A DNA stretch of 64,000 nt from Agaricus subrufescens (Eukaryota; Basidiomycota; Agaricomycetes; Agaricales; Agaricaceae): contig CM057058.1 in NCBI GenBank assembly GCA_029945375.1, positions 4,278,001 to 4,342,000 of the forward strand, in the 5' to 3' direction. Below the pieces are notes generated by a model. That model had not been told where the DNA came from, ran no database searches, and saw nothing but the letters and a program-made list of their open reading frames with translations. Positions 22,967 to 33,311 of this stretch are shown in pieces. The position numbers and the translations under genes are program-made. The first letter of the stretch is position 1; every line of letters starts with the position of its first letter.

Positions 22967-23239
22967 CCGTTGAAATTGAGCTGGACCTCGCCTTTGACTG
23001 TGTTTATTCAATCTTGTAATACAGGCCATCGCAGTATTGTTCATCTCAATGGATTTCAATGGCATTTTATTATCCTTTACTTGAAAACAAGTAACTTAAA
23101 TATGACATCTAGGCTATAGAAATTTGGCATGATGCTGAGAGAAACATTGGAGGAAGATGATGTGGGCAAACAGGAGCTGCAAATACATTGAAGAAACATC
23201 ATCAGGCATAAGGCTGATTAACGCCAGAAAGATACTGGG

Positions 23240-23317
23240 CGCAGTAGGAAGCATCAAGTGTATCATAAGATCTCCTCACCCTTGCCCAGTCGGTTCGATT
23301 CTCATCCGGCGCCGGGC
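23240..23317 (+). pseudogene. tRNA-Met-like relic
   Basis: GCGCAGTAGGAAGC matches the D-arm typical of elongator tRNA-Met. TCATAAG, with a CAT anticodon, follows at the right distance, and GGTTCGATTC lies further on as a T-loop/B-box. The T-stem and acceptor stem do not pair, and the spacing is about 10 nt too long, so it is a decayed tRNA or a tRNA-derived SINE head. It sits at the end of duplication unit B and is absent from unit A. Confidence 0.4.
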
Positions 23318-23730
23318 ACTTCTGGCAAACTTGAATGTTAGTCGTTCCGGAGTCGGCAAACCAAGATTTCTATAGCTTAAACCAAGGTTTGGGCCCTTCG
23401 TATATTGTATATTTGGATGTGATGTACAAGGGTAATCTCTTGTTTTCTTTGTTTTGAACGTTGGTCACATATTAGTTTTCTGGCCCCTTGTTTCTTTCGG
23501 GGTTTTTTTTGCCGTCGCCGAATCACAATATTTTTCAATATTTATTACTACCTCAACCCTCAACCCGCAAATCAACGTGTATAATCGGGTTGGCTCTTTC
23601 GTAGTGATGATGTATAGCTATCATGGTCTAAATGATGAATCATCTGAGGCTTCGTGCCTTGGAGGTAAGCAGTTCGCATGATCCTGAAGGCCTGATCATC
23701 TGTGATGGTGTACATGCGGATGAAGGAATG

Positions 23731-23763
23731 TCGTACGAGACTCTGTTTTTTTTTGTATATAAA
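23731..23763 (+). promoter_or_regulatory. Core promoter of ERG2 copy B
   Basis: The palindrome TCGTACGA at 23731-23738 and TATATAAA at 23756-23763, followed by CTGTTCGCACCC, repeat the arrangement seen before ERG2 copy A. The TATA box is about 85 bp before the start codon. Confidence 0.6.
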
Positions 23764-23846
23764 CTGTTCGCACCCCCGTGTCCTGGCTACTTGTACACTT
23801 TTATCTCGAAGCAGCTACAACTGTCCTATAATCTAGACCGAACAGT

Positions 23847-24647
23847 ATGCTCGAATCTGGTCCCCATCACAAGAGTTCAGTTATGATCAAGTGGGCCAGG
23901 AGAACGGTACTTTTCTTTCTCTTTGTCGCGCTCTGTAGATGGCTTGATACCATCAAAGTAAGTCCCTCTTAACCACCTCCTGCAGCTTAAAAACAACTTT
24001 GACGAATGGCATAGGATCGGTGGTATGTTTTTGACCCCACTTCCCTTCACCAACTCGCCCAAGAAGCTATAGCCGTCGCTGGCCAAAATAATACCCAAGG
24101 GATGATCGACCACATCGTTTCGTCCCTTTCCGCCACACACTCACCGTGGATCAACACCAACAAATCCGAATGGGTCTTCAACAATGCTGGTGGTGCCATG
24201 GGCGCTATGTATATCATCCATGCCAGCATTACAGAGTACATACTCATTTTCGGAACACCGCTGGGGACCGAAGGGCACACAGGGCTCCATACCATAGACA
24301 ACTATTTCAATATTCTCGTCGGTGAGGAGTGGGCTTTCAAGCCAGGAAGTTTGGAGATGGAAAGATATCCGCCTGGGAGCGTGCACCATCTGCCTAGAGG
24401 GGTGGTGAAGCAATATAAGATGCACGAGGGTTGTTTCGCCTTGGAGTATGCTCGAGGTGTGTGATCGACCAGACTTCCGATTTCTGGACTGACCTCTCCC
24501 ATTTCGATCTCAGGCTGGATTCCACCTATGGTGCCGTTCGGCTTTGCAGATGCTTTGACATCGACCTTCGATTTCCCGACATTGTATCACACTATCCGTG
24601 TTACTGCCAGAGAGATGATTGGGAATCTGCTTCTTGGAAAAATTTAG
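23847..24647 (+). CDS. ERG2: C-8 sterol isomerase ERG2, copy B
   Basis: Different N-terminus ([19 protein letters not shown]) and membrane segment ([17 protein letters not shown]), then the same body as copy [92 protein letters not shown] and GNLLLGKI at the stop. Both introns are in the same places as in copy A. Most differences are conservative or lie in the first 40 residues, so both copies are probably active isomerases. The divergent leader could alter membrane insertion or expression. The gene lies just downstream of duplication unit B, so ERG2 genes now bracket the two DUF6534 copies. Confidence 0.92.
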
Positions 24648-25289
24648 GGTTGATAGAAGAACCATTATATGTTGGGAACGTACTTGAATATCCACTCGAA
24701 TTTGAATAGTGAGCGTTTTTAATGAACAGAACGGCGTTCACCGTTGTTCGGTACGAACTTGAGCCTGTGAGAAGGTTAGTTCCGACGATCCTTTTTCTTT
24801 TGGGCCGGGGAACATTTTCCATGAGAGTACAGCGCTCAGAGCGAGATTAGCCGTTGTCATTTACCCAGTCATATCGCAGGTCCACGGTTTGATAACATCA
24901 GTGACACAGGTATATACTCTCTCACAGATATCCAATGGGGCCGAATCATTGACGGTAGTAGACGAACATCTTTCACGATCACGCCAACATACATACGGCT
25001 GAGATCTAATCAGACTTCCTTGATACATAGTTTCGAGTGCTCACCGCGCCCCATGTGCCCCGGGCCTACGATTGATTTGAATCGATACCAGCAACCAGTA
25101 GTTCAATCACGAGCAGAACTACTTGTTTCCAATGTCCTACAGTAAAATCGGCTAAATTGAAAGCCGGCATAGCATACCTCACAAACTGTAAGATGGCCAC
25201 GCTTCTCAACACTTTGGTCTCAAAATCGTAGATTCGGGTTGAGCATTTGTGTTATTCCCGGGTTGCAGGGATACCATAGTCGAAGACGT
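24648..25289. other. Intergenic, convergent 3' ends
   Basis: Between the stop of ERG2 copy B and the 3' end of the SH3 gene. I see no gene or repeat here. Confidence 0.6.
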
Positions 25290-26579
25290 TTACAGGAGTT
25301 TAACATAAGACGCAGGGAAAAGCCCTTGCATTCCATTCACCTCTCCCGTCCACCTTGTAAAGGAAGAAGAGTTACGAGGCAATTTAAGAATCTATACACA
25401 TAGTCCAAAGAACGACATACCAATCGCCAGATGTTCGTTCAATCACCAAAACTCTTTGTCCTTCCTTCAATTCCAAGTCTCCCGATTCCTAGGCAGTAGG
25501 CCACTTTAGCACGCATATTAGGTAAAAGAGGATGTGCGCCATTTACCGCTGATTCATAGTCATACAGAGCCTCTGCCCAATCGCCATGTTGTCCTGGTTC
25601 CGGTTCCGGCTCTGGTTCCGGCGGAGGTGGAACGGCAGCTCTTGTTACAGGAGGAGTAAACCGACTCGGAGGACTCTGCAAGTTGCCATGAAATATGCTG
25701 AGGGATGGACCGCCATCTATCATTCATACGACTTACTTGGGCTGGTTTCGTTGGATTCGAGAATGAAGATTTCATCGAACCAAATGCGTTCTTCACTGAC
25801 GATGTATCTACATCACCGAATTTCTACATATCCAAAAATAAAAGCAGTCAACCCGGGTAACACAAAGACAGGAGAGAAACGTGAATGCGAGGCAAGAGCC
25901 ATGACACACCTTAGTATTCGAAGCGCTATTCGAGCTTCCTCCTGTATCATGTTGCTTCGCAGCCTGGAGAGCTGCTATCCGATCTGCCAGCGATCCAACA
26001 GATTGTACGTCCATACTTTCAGAATTGCCATGCTGTGGTCCAACTGTCTGCCACGGTGCACCCAAAATCGTGTTTCAGCAGGAACCAGTAGAAAATCCCA
26101 GACACGCGCGCATATACGTGCAATAGGCGATCAGCACGAGACGGAGCAGAATAGAACCAGAAGAAATGTCAAAAACGGTCTCACTGAACAGAAGGCATGG
26201 ACACATACCGCAGGTCCGGGCGCATTACTACTATTACCACCACCACCACCACCACCAGTATTATTAGGGCCTTGGCCCTTCAGATTCTTAAGGCCCGCAG
26301 ACACAAACTTCGCCGCACCACTCCCAGCTCTATTAACAGCAGCCGCAGCAGCCTGAGCCTGAGCTCCAGTGATCTCTTTCCGAAACGGGTTGGAGTTCCC
26401 TGTTGAGGAGCCACCTTGCGTTGTTGTTGCATTAAAGATCTCTGGGCGTGATGCAAAATATCTGGCCAACCGATCAGTACACAAATGGGGGGGATTATCG
26501 GATAAAGAGATGCCACAGACTCGTCTAGTAGAGAGAAGAACGCATCCTTTTCATTCGTCCCCAGATTTTTGAAGACCAT
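25290..26579 (-). CDS. SH3-domain protein
   Basis: The protein starts MVFKNLGTNEKDAFFSLLDE and continues YFASRPEIFN. A Gly/Asn-rich linker follows, then SLADRIAALQAAKQHDTGGS, KFGDVDTSSVKNAFGSMKSS and a Pro/Glu run. The C-terminal SH3 domain spans three exons: WAEALYDYESAESGDLELKE, GQRVLVIERTSGDWWTGEVN and GMQGLFPASYVKLL, ending at 25290. The ALYDY, double-Trp and FPASYV motifs show a complete ligand-binding groove. The domain is split by two small introns, so the last exon is easily missed. Proteins of this layout in fungi usually act with the actin and endocytic machinery by binding proline-rich partners; that role is inferred from the domain only. Confidence 0.85.
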
Positions 26580-27283
26580 TGGAGTCTTGTTGTGGAAGGA
26601 TTGTGGTAGAGTGTAGTCAAGGAGTATGATTCAAGTCTGAGTGACGCGCTTAATCAGGTCACTGTCGCGCTGATACATGCTCGCGGACTGGTATACGCAT
26701 ATGTATATTAATGCATATTCGCATAACAAAACGAAAGAAAAAAAACTATTCTCGAGAGACAAAAAAAAGAGCTACCAGGAGGACACAAAAATACATATAA
26801 TAGATCATCTCGACGTACTTAATCGCACACAAAAAGAGCAGTATTCTACCAAAAACCCGGACGACATTTCATGATCTGTTTTCTGAAGCATAGCATTAAC
26901 CGAAAAAAGAAAAGAATCGTCCATCTTTTGAGCCAGGAGGGAGAGAGAGAGAAAAAAAGAAGCAAGAAAGTGTAGAGACTGAAAAGAAGATATAGAGACC
27001 GCAGAGCAAGAGTTGACGTGAAGAGCAAAAACAGATAACAACAACACATAACCACCTCCAAGGCAAGTGAGAAATGAGTCTGGCCGAAGGAAGAAGATGG
27101 CCAAGGAGGATAAAGAAAGAGGACGGGGGAATGCCAAGTGAAGATCCAAAAGACAACAGAACCATGAGTTAAGGTGAGGATATTTATGTGGAAGGTGGGT
27201 GGGGGGGAAATACATAGATGAAATGGCGAAATATAAATGAATCAAAAGCTCAAACCCAAATTGAACATTTTTGAGGCGAATTT
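26580..27283. other. Intergenic; purine-rich 3' side
   Basis: Minus-strand pyrimidine-rich sequence between the SH3 gene start and the end of the Gly/Met-rich gene. Open frames here are low-complexity Leu/Ser/Phe shadows without conserved features. It probably holds a long 3' UTR and a promoter. Confidence 0.5.
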
Positions 27284-30200
27284 TTACCATGTGCCTGGTG
27301 ATGGATTGAGGAAATTGTAGTCTTCACCGAGTCCTTGATCCCCCATACCTCCCATACCTCCTATACTTCCCATACCCATACCTCCCATGCCCCCCATACC
27401 GCCCATGCCTCCCATACCCATACCCATACCACCACTCATGCCACCGCCCATGCCACCGCCCATACCGCCCATATTCATTGCACCACTCATGCCTCCCATC
27501 CCCATAGCACTCATATTCACGTTCATACCACCCATACCCATGCTCTGTTGTGTAGCAGGATTAGGCGTACCAGACATCTGTCTTGCGACGTCTCCGCCTC
27601 CCATAGAATATCCACCACCTGCCCCAGTACCGCCACCCCATCCCATTCCTTGCCCGTTGAACATAGGACTCGACTGTCCACCCTGCTGCTGCTGCTGCAT
27701 AAGCCGCGCCGCTTGTCCTTGTTGCTGCTGCAAAAGCATCCGCTGGTACTCTTCAGACCCTCCCCCCGCCGCATTAGTCATGCCCATAGATCCAGAGCTT
27801 AACGACCGCGAAGGGACCCTCGGCGTCATCGGAGATGCAGCACCAGCATCAGATGGTGATCTCGTACTTCTCGCAATGCCCGGTATTGCACCAGCATTCG
27901 ACCTGAGAGCCGTCGGTGGCACAAATCCGTCTCCTATACCCATACCCATACCGCCACCACCAGCCAAAGACGATCCATGACCTGGAGAGACCATATTACC
28001 AGCTTGGTGTTGCTGATGCTGTTGAGCCGCCAACGCTTGTTGTTGTTGTTGTTGTCTTAGCATTCTCTCCTGCATTGCTGCTTGTTGCGGCGTCATACCG
28101 CCAGGCGCACCCATTCCCGCAGGACCGCTTCCACCCCCGCCGCCAGCAGCGGCGGCCAAAGCTCTTTGTTGCTGTTGCTGCTGGAGCAACATCAACTGTC
28201 TCTGCTGGTTCATATCCATTCCTATTCCACCTCTAGCAGCCGCAGCAGCGATCATCCTAGGGTCCATTCCTCCCATGCCACCTGTTCCGCCACCGCCACC
28301 ACCACCTTGGCCCAAACTTCCCATACCACCTTGGCCCAACATGCCACCACCTGCACCTTGCGGTACGACCGGCGATCCAGGCCCGCCAAATCCACCAGCA
28401 CCACCCGCTCCTCCAGCGTTAGACCCACCACCAGCATGACCTTGTAGAGCGGCCTGCATTTGATTCTGCGCTTGAGCTTGCTGCTGTTGTTCTCGATGAT
28501 GGACCTGCGCAATAACCATTTTCTGTACCTGCAACTGCGGCGGCATCTGCTGGAACCCGGGCACGTTTTTGATCATATATTGCACAAAGGGATGTGCAGG
28601 TCCTTGTTGAAGTACTTGGAACATCGCCTGCATCATTTGCTGACTCGGTCCTCCAGAACCTCCTCCTGATCCCCCGTGACCAGGGCCTCCTCCTACGATG
28701 CCATTCGGCCCTTGCGCACCTCCACCACTACCCATACCACCCATTCCGCCACCAGCGGAATTAGCACCAGGTGATGTCATATGTCGTGCGGCTGCTTGCA
28801 TTTGTCGAGCCTGTAGCTGACGAGCGCGAAGTTGTTGTTCAGGAGTCATCGCACCCTGACCTGGCATGCCCATCCCTTCTCCGTGGTTGTTCATCCCACC
28901 AGGTAGCCCTCCTGCACCCTGGTTCTGGTTTCCAGGGTTAGGTGTCCCAGAATTCGAAGGTCCTCCACCGGCGCCTTGGTTGACGCTAGCACCATGGTTG
29001 GCGTTGTTTGTATTACCCATAGGAACCATCATGGAGTTCATCGGATTAGGCGTTGAAGAGCCACTAGCAGGACCACCATTGATAGGCGTACCACCCGATA
29101 CTGCGGCAGCAGCGGAGTTGATTCCATTGACACCAGTCACAGGCGGAGGCGGCGCCATCATGCTTTTGCTCTCTCCTGTATCCCGCCTCTTATTCATCAT
29201 CATCTGCACAACAGGTTCTTCGGCCCTTTCACGTTTAAGCATGTTGGCCTGATGCTGTTGCTGCTGTAAGTGTTGTATCGTCTTCATCCGAGCAATCTCC
29301 TTCGCAAAGAGAGGCGGGAGTTCGGAATACAGCTGTCGTATGCGATCAGTGGATATGAAATCAAGTGGAGGCGGTGCATTCATGTGCGGTAGTATCTGAG
29401 CAAAACAAATTAGACCCCGCGGAATGGTGAGACGAAAGACCTTACGCTATAATGACCATCTGCAGCAGCGGCTAGCCATGAAAGATTTGTTTTTAGACAG
29501 TTAGAATACCTGATACACTCGTCAGTGGAAGCTACCAAGAGAGAAGGATGAATATCCGCACTGAACATATCGAGGATCGTTGTGGGGAATACCACGCGCC
29601 TGAATTTCAGTAAAAATGCTAACGAAAGTAGTCAATGATCCGACAGACAGGATACAAAAATAAGCGCACTCACTTGAACAGTTCAACATTCAAATCAAGC
29701 ACTTTCACGACCTTGGGATCGCGAGCATTCGTGGTAGAGGAAGAAAGTAAGTCAGGGGTATGGATGCCGGTGTCGGGGGAGGGCCGTTTTGAGTGGTGCG
29801 GGTGCAATAACGCGGTAGCAACATGAACACCCGTGAGTCCTAACGGAGATTTCGTCATTTGCCTTCCCTGCTGGAGCAGGCGCTGCTGTTGATGTTGAAG
29901 CGGTGGCTGCTTTTGCTGTGGTATTGACTTGCCAGTAAGATGACTGTCTTCTTGTTTCTTCTCCGTTTCCTTCTTTTCCTCCGTCTCCGGATCACCCTCG
30001 CCGTCGAGGTCGTCAGCTGCAGGAGTCAACGGACTGAGCGGCGTAATCTCTCGCGATGGCTGTCCTTTCGCCCCTCCAGCGGTTTCCTCCTCCTCTTCCT
30101 CCTCTTTTCTTGGTTCCTCCGCCGGCGCTTCAGCCTCTTTATCTTCCCTACCCTCACCTAGACTCCCGGTTTCGTCCTGCCCTGAAGGAGAGGCTGTATC

Positions 30201-30725
30201 AGGAAGAGGTGACAATGAGGAACTCCGATCACCTTCTCCCACCACTGGCGAAGCCAAAAACCCTGGATCTGTTGCTGTCGAAGATGGTGGTGCTCCAGGT
30301 GACGATACCGCGGTATTGTGCGTCGGTGACACTGTTGTATTTGAGACCATCGATGAGGTTGGGTGTTGGGATAAAGACGGTGGCTGTAACGACGATGCCG
30401 ACGCCGAACCTATACCCAAAGGATCAAGGCCATCCAATCCATCCTCAACGCCATCCACATCTCCCGAAGTCAAGTGCATGACATCCCCCAGGTCATCGTT
30501 CAAAAACTCCTCCGGTCTAAAGTCCTGCGTATGCAATAACTGGCCTGTCGAGTCCATATGAGCGTCTCCTAGCCCATCTCCGGGCCCGAACGCAGAGACG
30601 CTGGAAGTCGCAGTTCCATACGGATCATCATTATCGGCATCCCAAGTTAGCGAATCAAGTGCGGCGGCGGAGGCAGACGACTTGAGTGGCGATGCAGATG
30701 AATGATTTAGATCGACGTGAAGCAT
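27284..30725 (-). CDS. Large Gly/Met/Gln-rich, putative transcriptional co-regulator
   Basis: Two large exons are joined through a short middle exon. The first (from MLHVDLNHSSASPLKSSASA) is acidic and Ser/Pro-rich, with PEEFLNDDLGD, a Glu/Lys-rich run and a Gln cluster; it ends in KVVKVLDLNVELFK. The middle exon seems to read RVVFPTTILDMFSADIHPSL and then WLAAAADGHYS. The last exon has MNAPPPLDFISTDRIRQLYS, ELPPLFAKEIARMKTIQ, then about 600 residues of Gln runs and GGMG/GMGG repeats, ending in NFLNPSPGTW at 27284. Long Gln and Gly/Met tracts are typical of fungal chromatin and transcription factors (SWI/SNF or Mediator-type), but I recognise no defined domain. The 5' end is uncertain: the MLHVDL frame is closed 15 nt upstream, and spliced exons around 30850-31160 may belong to it. 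Confidence 0.55.
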
Positions 30726-30764
30726 TCCTCTCGTTGTTCAGGTTCGCTAATCAACTTGGAGAAG

Positions 30765-31160
30765 GACACTGCTTTTTTTCCTCCTTGCCGACCGTAGTGT
30801 GTGTCAGGCGACGAAGTAGTGGCAGAGGGAGAGGTTCCGTGCGGGGAAGGGTAAGGAGTGCCGTGTAATATCTGGAAAACAATTCAAGCCACGCTTCGTC
30901 ATGACCGAATAGAGGGTGGACCGACCTTGGCGTAGAGTATCAAAGGAGCCGGGTGCAGCCTGGCGTCCGGGGTCAGGACTCGGCGTGCGGGTGTCGTCGC
31001 AGGGAATGATGTGCTGGACGGCGAGCGGGCGGTCTGCGTTTGAGCAGCGGGTTGGAGGATGAGCGTGGTCAGGCCTCTGCGTGGGAATTCTGAGCAGCGG
31101 AGTCTCAATTTCGCCGGGCCCGGGCATGCCGGCTAGGGCTGCGCGCGCGGTGGGCGACAC
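30765..31160 (-). other. Possible 5' exons of the Gly/Met/Gln-rich gene
   Basis: A Pro/Thr/Ala-rich frame (ending PLILYAK, followed by a GTCGGT donor) can be spliced to ILHGTPYPSPHGTSPSATTS and then AVSFSKLISEPEQREECF. Splice signals and codon use are plausible, but this frame stops after CFTSI without joining the MLHVDL frame in a simple way. It may be the true N-terminus with an intron I could not place, or a 5' leader. Confidence 0.3.
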
Positions 31161-31638
31161 GGCCAGCAGGGGGCGCAGGGCGCGGCGTCGGCCAGAGTCG
31201 AGTATCTGGTGCCAGAATCTGGCCGCATCAGCCTATGCCGTCGGCCAGACGCGTTCCTGAACTCGCCCAAACATTATCTCGTCCCTCGATCTCAGCCGTC
31301 ATGTGAAAACATATCTACAACAGATCCACTGATCCGGAACATATTTTACATTCGATTAGATGCCTAGCGATGAGCATGTAACAACAGTCTGACTAAGTAT
31401 AGTAGTAACATCTCTAAATGAGTGGACAGACGACTCGGTCTTCGTCCACAAAGCAGAGGGCATAGGAGGGGTGTGGTAGTCGTGAACATAAATATTAAAG
31501 GAATCGTGTGGTAGTGGGCTGCGCAATTCTCAAACCATGAGCAAAAGGGAGTGTGAAACGGTGAATGATAAATAGAGTGGCGACCAGAAACCCAGAAGAA
31601 CTTTTGGTTAATCCTTATCGGATGCGTATATCCGATCT

Positions 31639-33311
31639 TCAAAGTTCGCCTATGTTTCTGTTGCCCACAGACCTGGAGGGCACCAGTCGTCGGAGTGCGC
31701 TCTGCGCCTGCTCAGGTGTTCGGCCCTCATCGCCCTCGTGCCCTCCCATAGATCTCCCTCCTTCCTGCGCTCCAGAATTAACCATGGCAGCTTTGGTCGC
31801 CGCACCCCACATCCTGCTCAAGAACCCTCCGGCAATACTAGCTCGCGAAAGGCTCGGCATGGTGGCACTCGTCGTCATCCCGGGCTCCGATTTTCCCTCA
31901 GCTGTTGCCGAACCAGTCATCGAAATCGAACGCTTCGATTCTCCGTTACTTCTTGATCGCAAGCTGCGAACCGGGGAACCTGAACCCACAATGGTATTAA
32001 TAGAAGAGGTATCAGAATGTTTCCGTGATCGAATGCTACCCCTATAAGCGTGCGCAGGGATAGGCCGCAACATAAACGGTCGCTTCGTGGGTGTCGGCTC
32101 CGTCGATCCGTCGTGCTCTTCTTGGCGTCGGCGTTTGATCAGCGCGTGTCGCCCTGCTGCCACATCAAAGCCATCGTCATCTGATTCATTATTACTGAGC
32201 CAGCCCGAGGAAGATGATGATGATGACGATGATGAAGACCCGGTGTCATCCACAAGCGAAGCCATGTCAGAACCCGATGAAGAGCTACTGGATGTTCCAC
32301 TGAAACTGTTGAACATCGGATTTGACGAGGCCGTTGATCGAGTGGTATTTGACGCAGCGAGGTGTGCCGTCGAGAGCCGTCTCGCAATTCCGCGTACCGC
32401 AGATGTAATCGCAGCTGAAATTACCGAAGGCTCCTCGTCTGGTGGAGTAGGAAGTTGTGTTTGTGTCCGAACGTGTTGAGCCCGAGCCTTTCCAGCTCTG
32501 GAAACTACATCAATAGCTGAAGCACGAGCGGAAGAAATCTTCGTCTCCATGAAGGGCATGAAATGCTTAATCGCATCCGCCTCATCAAACCGCAAATCAT
32601 AATCTAAGAGATAAAGCAGCTGTTTTTCCATAAGATTGATCTCAGCAACGTCGAACATGACCGCATATTTCGCCCAGTGGACGTTTTTCGGTGATGAATC
32701 GTTGAGATATTTTGCAGTAACGATGAGGGTGGCTAGGAATACTCTGTGTCGTGTACATGGCATCCCTTTGAAATAGTAAGTCATCAAATAGAGCATAAAT
32801 CAATGCAGCAATATTCACCTTTAGCGACATCCGGAAGCTTAGCTCTCAGCCTCTCCAGGTATATCAGCGTCGTCAACAGCGTCGGAACTTGCACATTTGA
32901 ACATTTCACCAAATGCACAATAAAATTCTCCAGCGAGACCAACTTGTTCGAGCCTTCCGTCGATCTCGCCGAGGTTGTCCTCGACCTCCTTGGTGACAAA
33001 GGCGGCGTAAGACATTGCTTCGCCAGAACCACAGACTCGTGACCACTTGAAAGTCCCTTCGACGTACTACTGGGGGAAGATGACCGTGACGTAACTGCAC
33101 CAGAACCCGAACCCGAACCCCACGAAGATGTTCCCGCCGGTGGATGATCGTCAATATGTATAACACTCGCTGCACTAGCAGCGACAAATTGTACCATGTC
33201 CAACGAGACCCGCCGTTGCATAAGTGATACCAACTGCGGATCATGCATAGATGAAGGTAGCAGAGAGGCAGGATGCCTGCGATCTGGATTAAGATGTGTC
33301 GGCGCCGGCAT
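31639..33311 (-). CDS. Pcl/Pho80-type cyclin
   Basis: After a Ser/Pro-rich leader with [17 protein letters not shown], the cyclin box reads [40 protein letters not shown], then after one intron [40 protein letters not shown] and [17 protein letters not shown]. This is the Pcl1/2-like cyclin fold that activates Pho85-type kinases, linking nutrients, cell cycle and polarity. The C-terminal 300 residues are Ser/Thr-rich with a long Ser run, an Asp-rich stretch and several SP/TP sites that could be phosphorylated. I chose [10 protein letters not shown] (33311) rather than an ATG 25 codons upstream, whose leader is unconserved and Phe/His-rich. The stop is at 31639. Confidence 0.87.

Larger units (their letters stand above)
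20034..23250 (+). repeat. Tandem duplication, unit B (with SINE insertion)
   Basis: The start, GCTCGTATTTAATATGAACT near 20038, matches unit A at 17207. Similarity runs through the flank, through DUF6534 copy 4 and up to CATCATCAGGCATAAGG at about 23197. The unit is longer than A almost entirely because of the roughly 690-bp insertion at 20717-21393. ERG2 copy B follows about 600 bp after the end. Confidence 0.8.

Noticed and set aside
25586..26356. Plus-strand frame of 256 codons
   Set aside because: Antisense to the SH3 gene, crossing its introns; no features of its own.
27335..29252. Several long Pro-, His- or Ser-rich plus-strand frames
   Set aside because: Antisense shadows of the Gly/Met/Gln repeats of the minus-strand gene.
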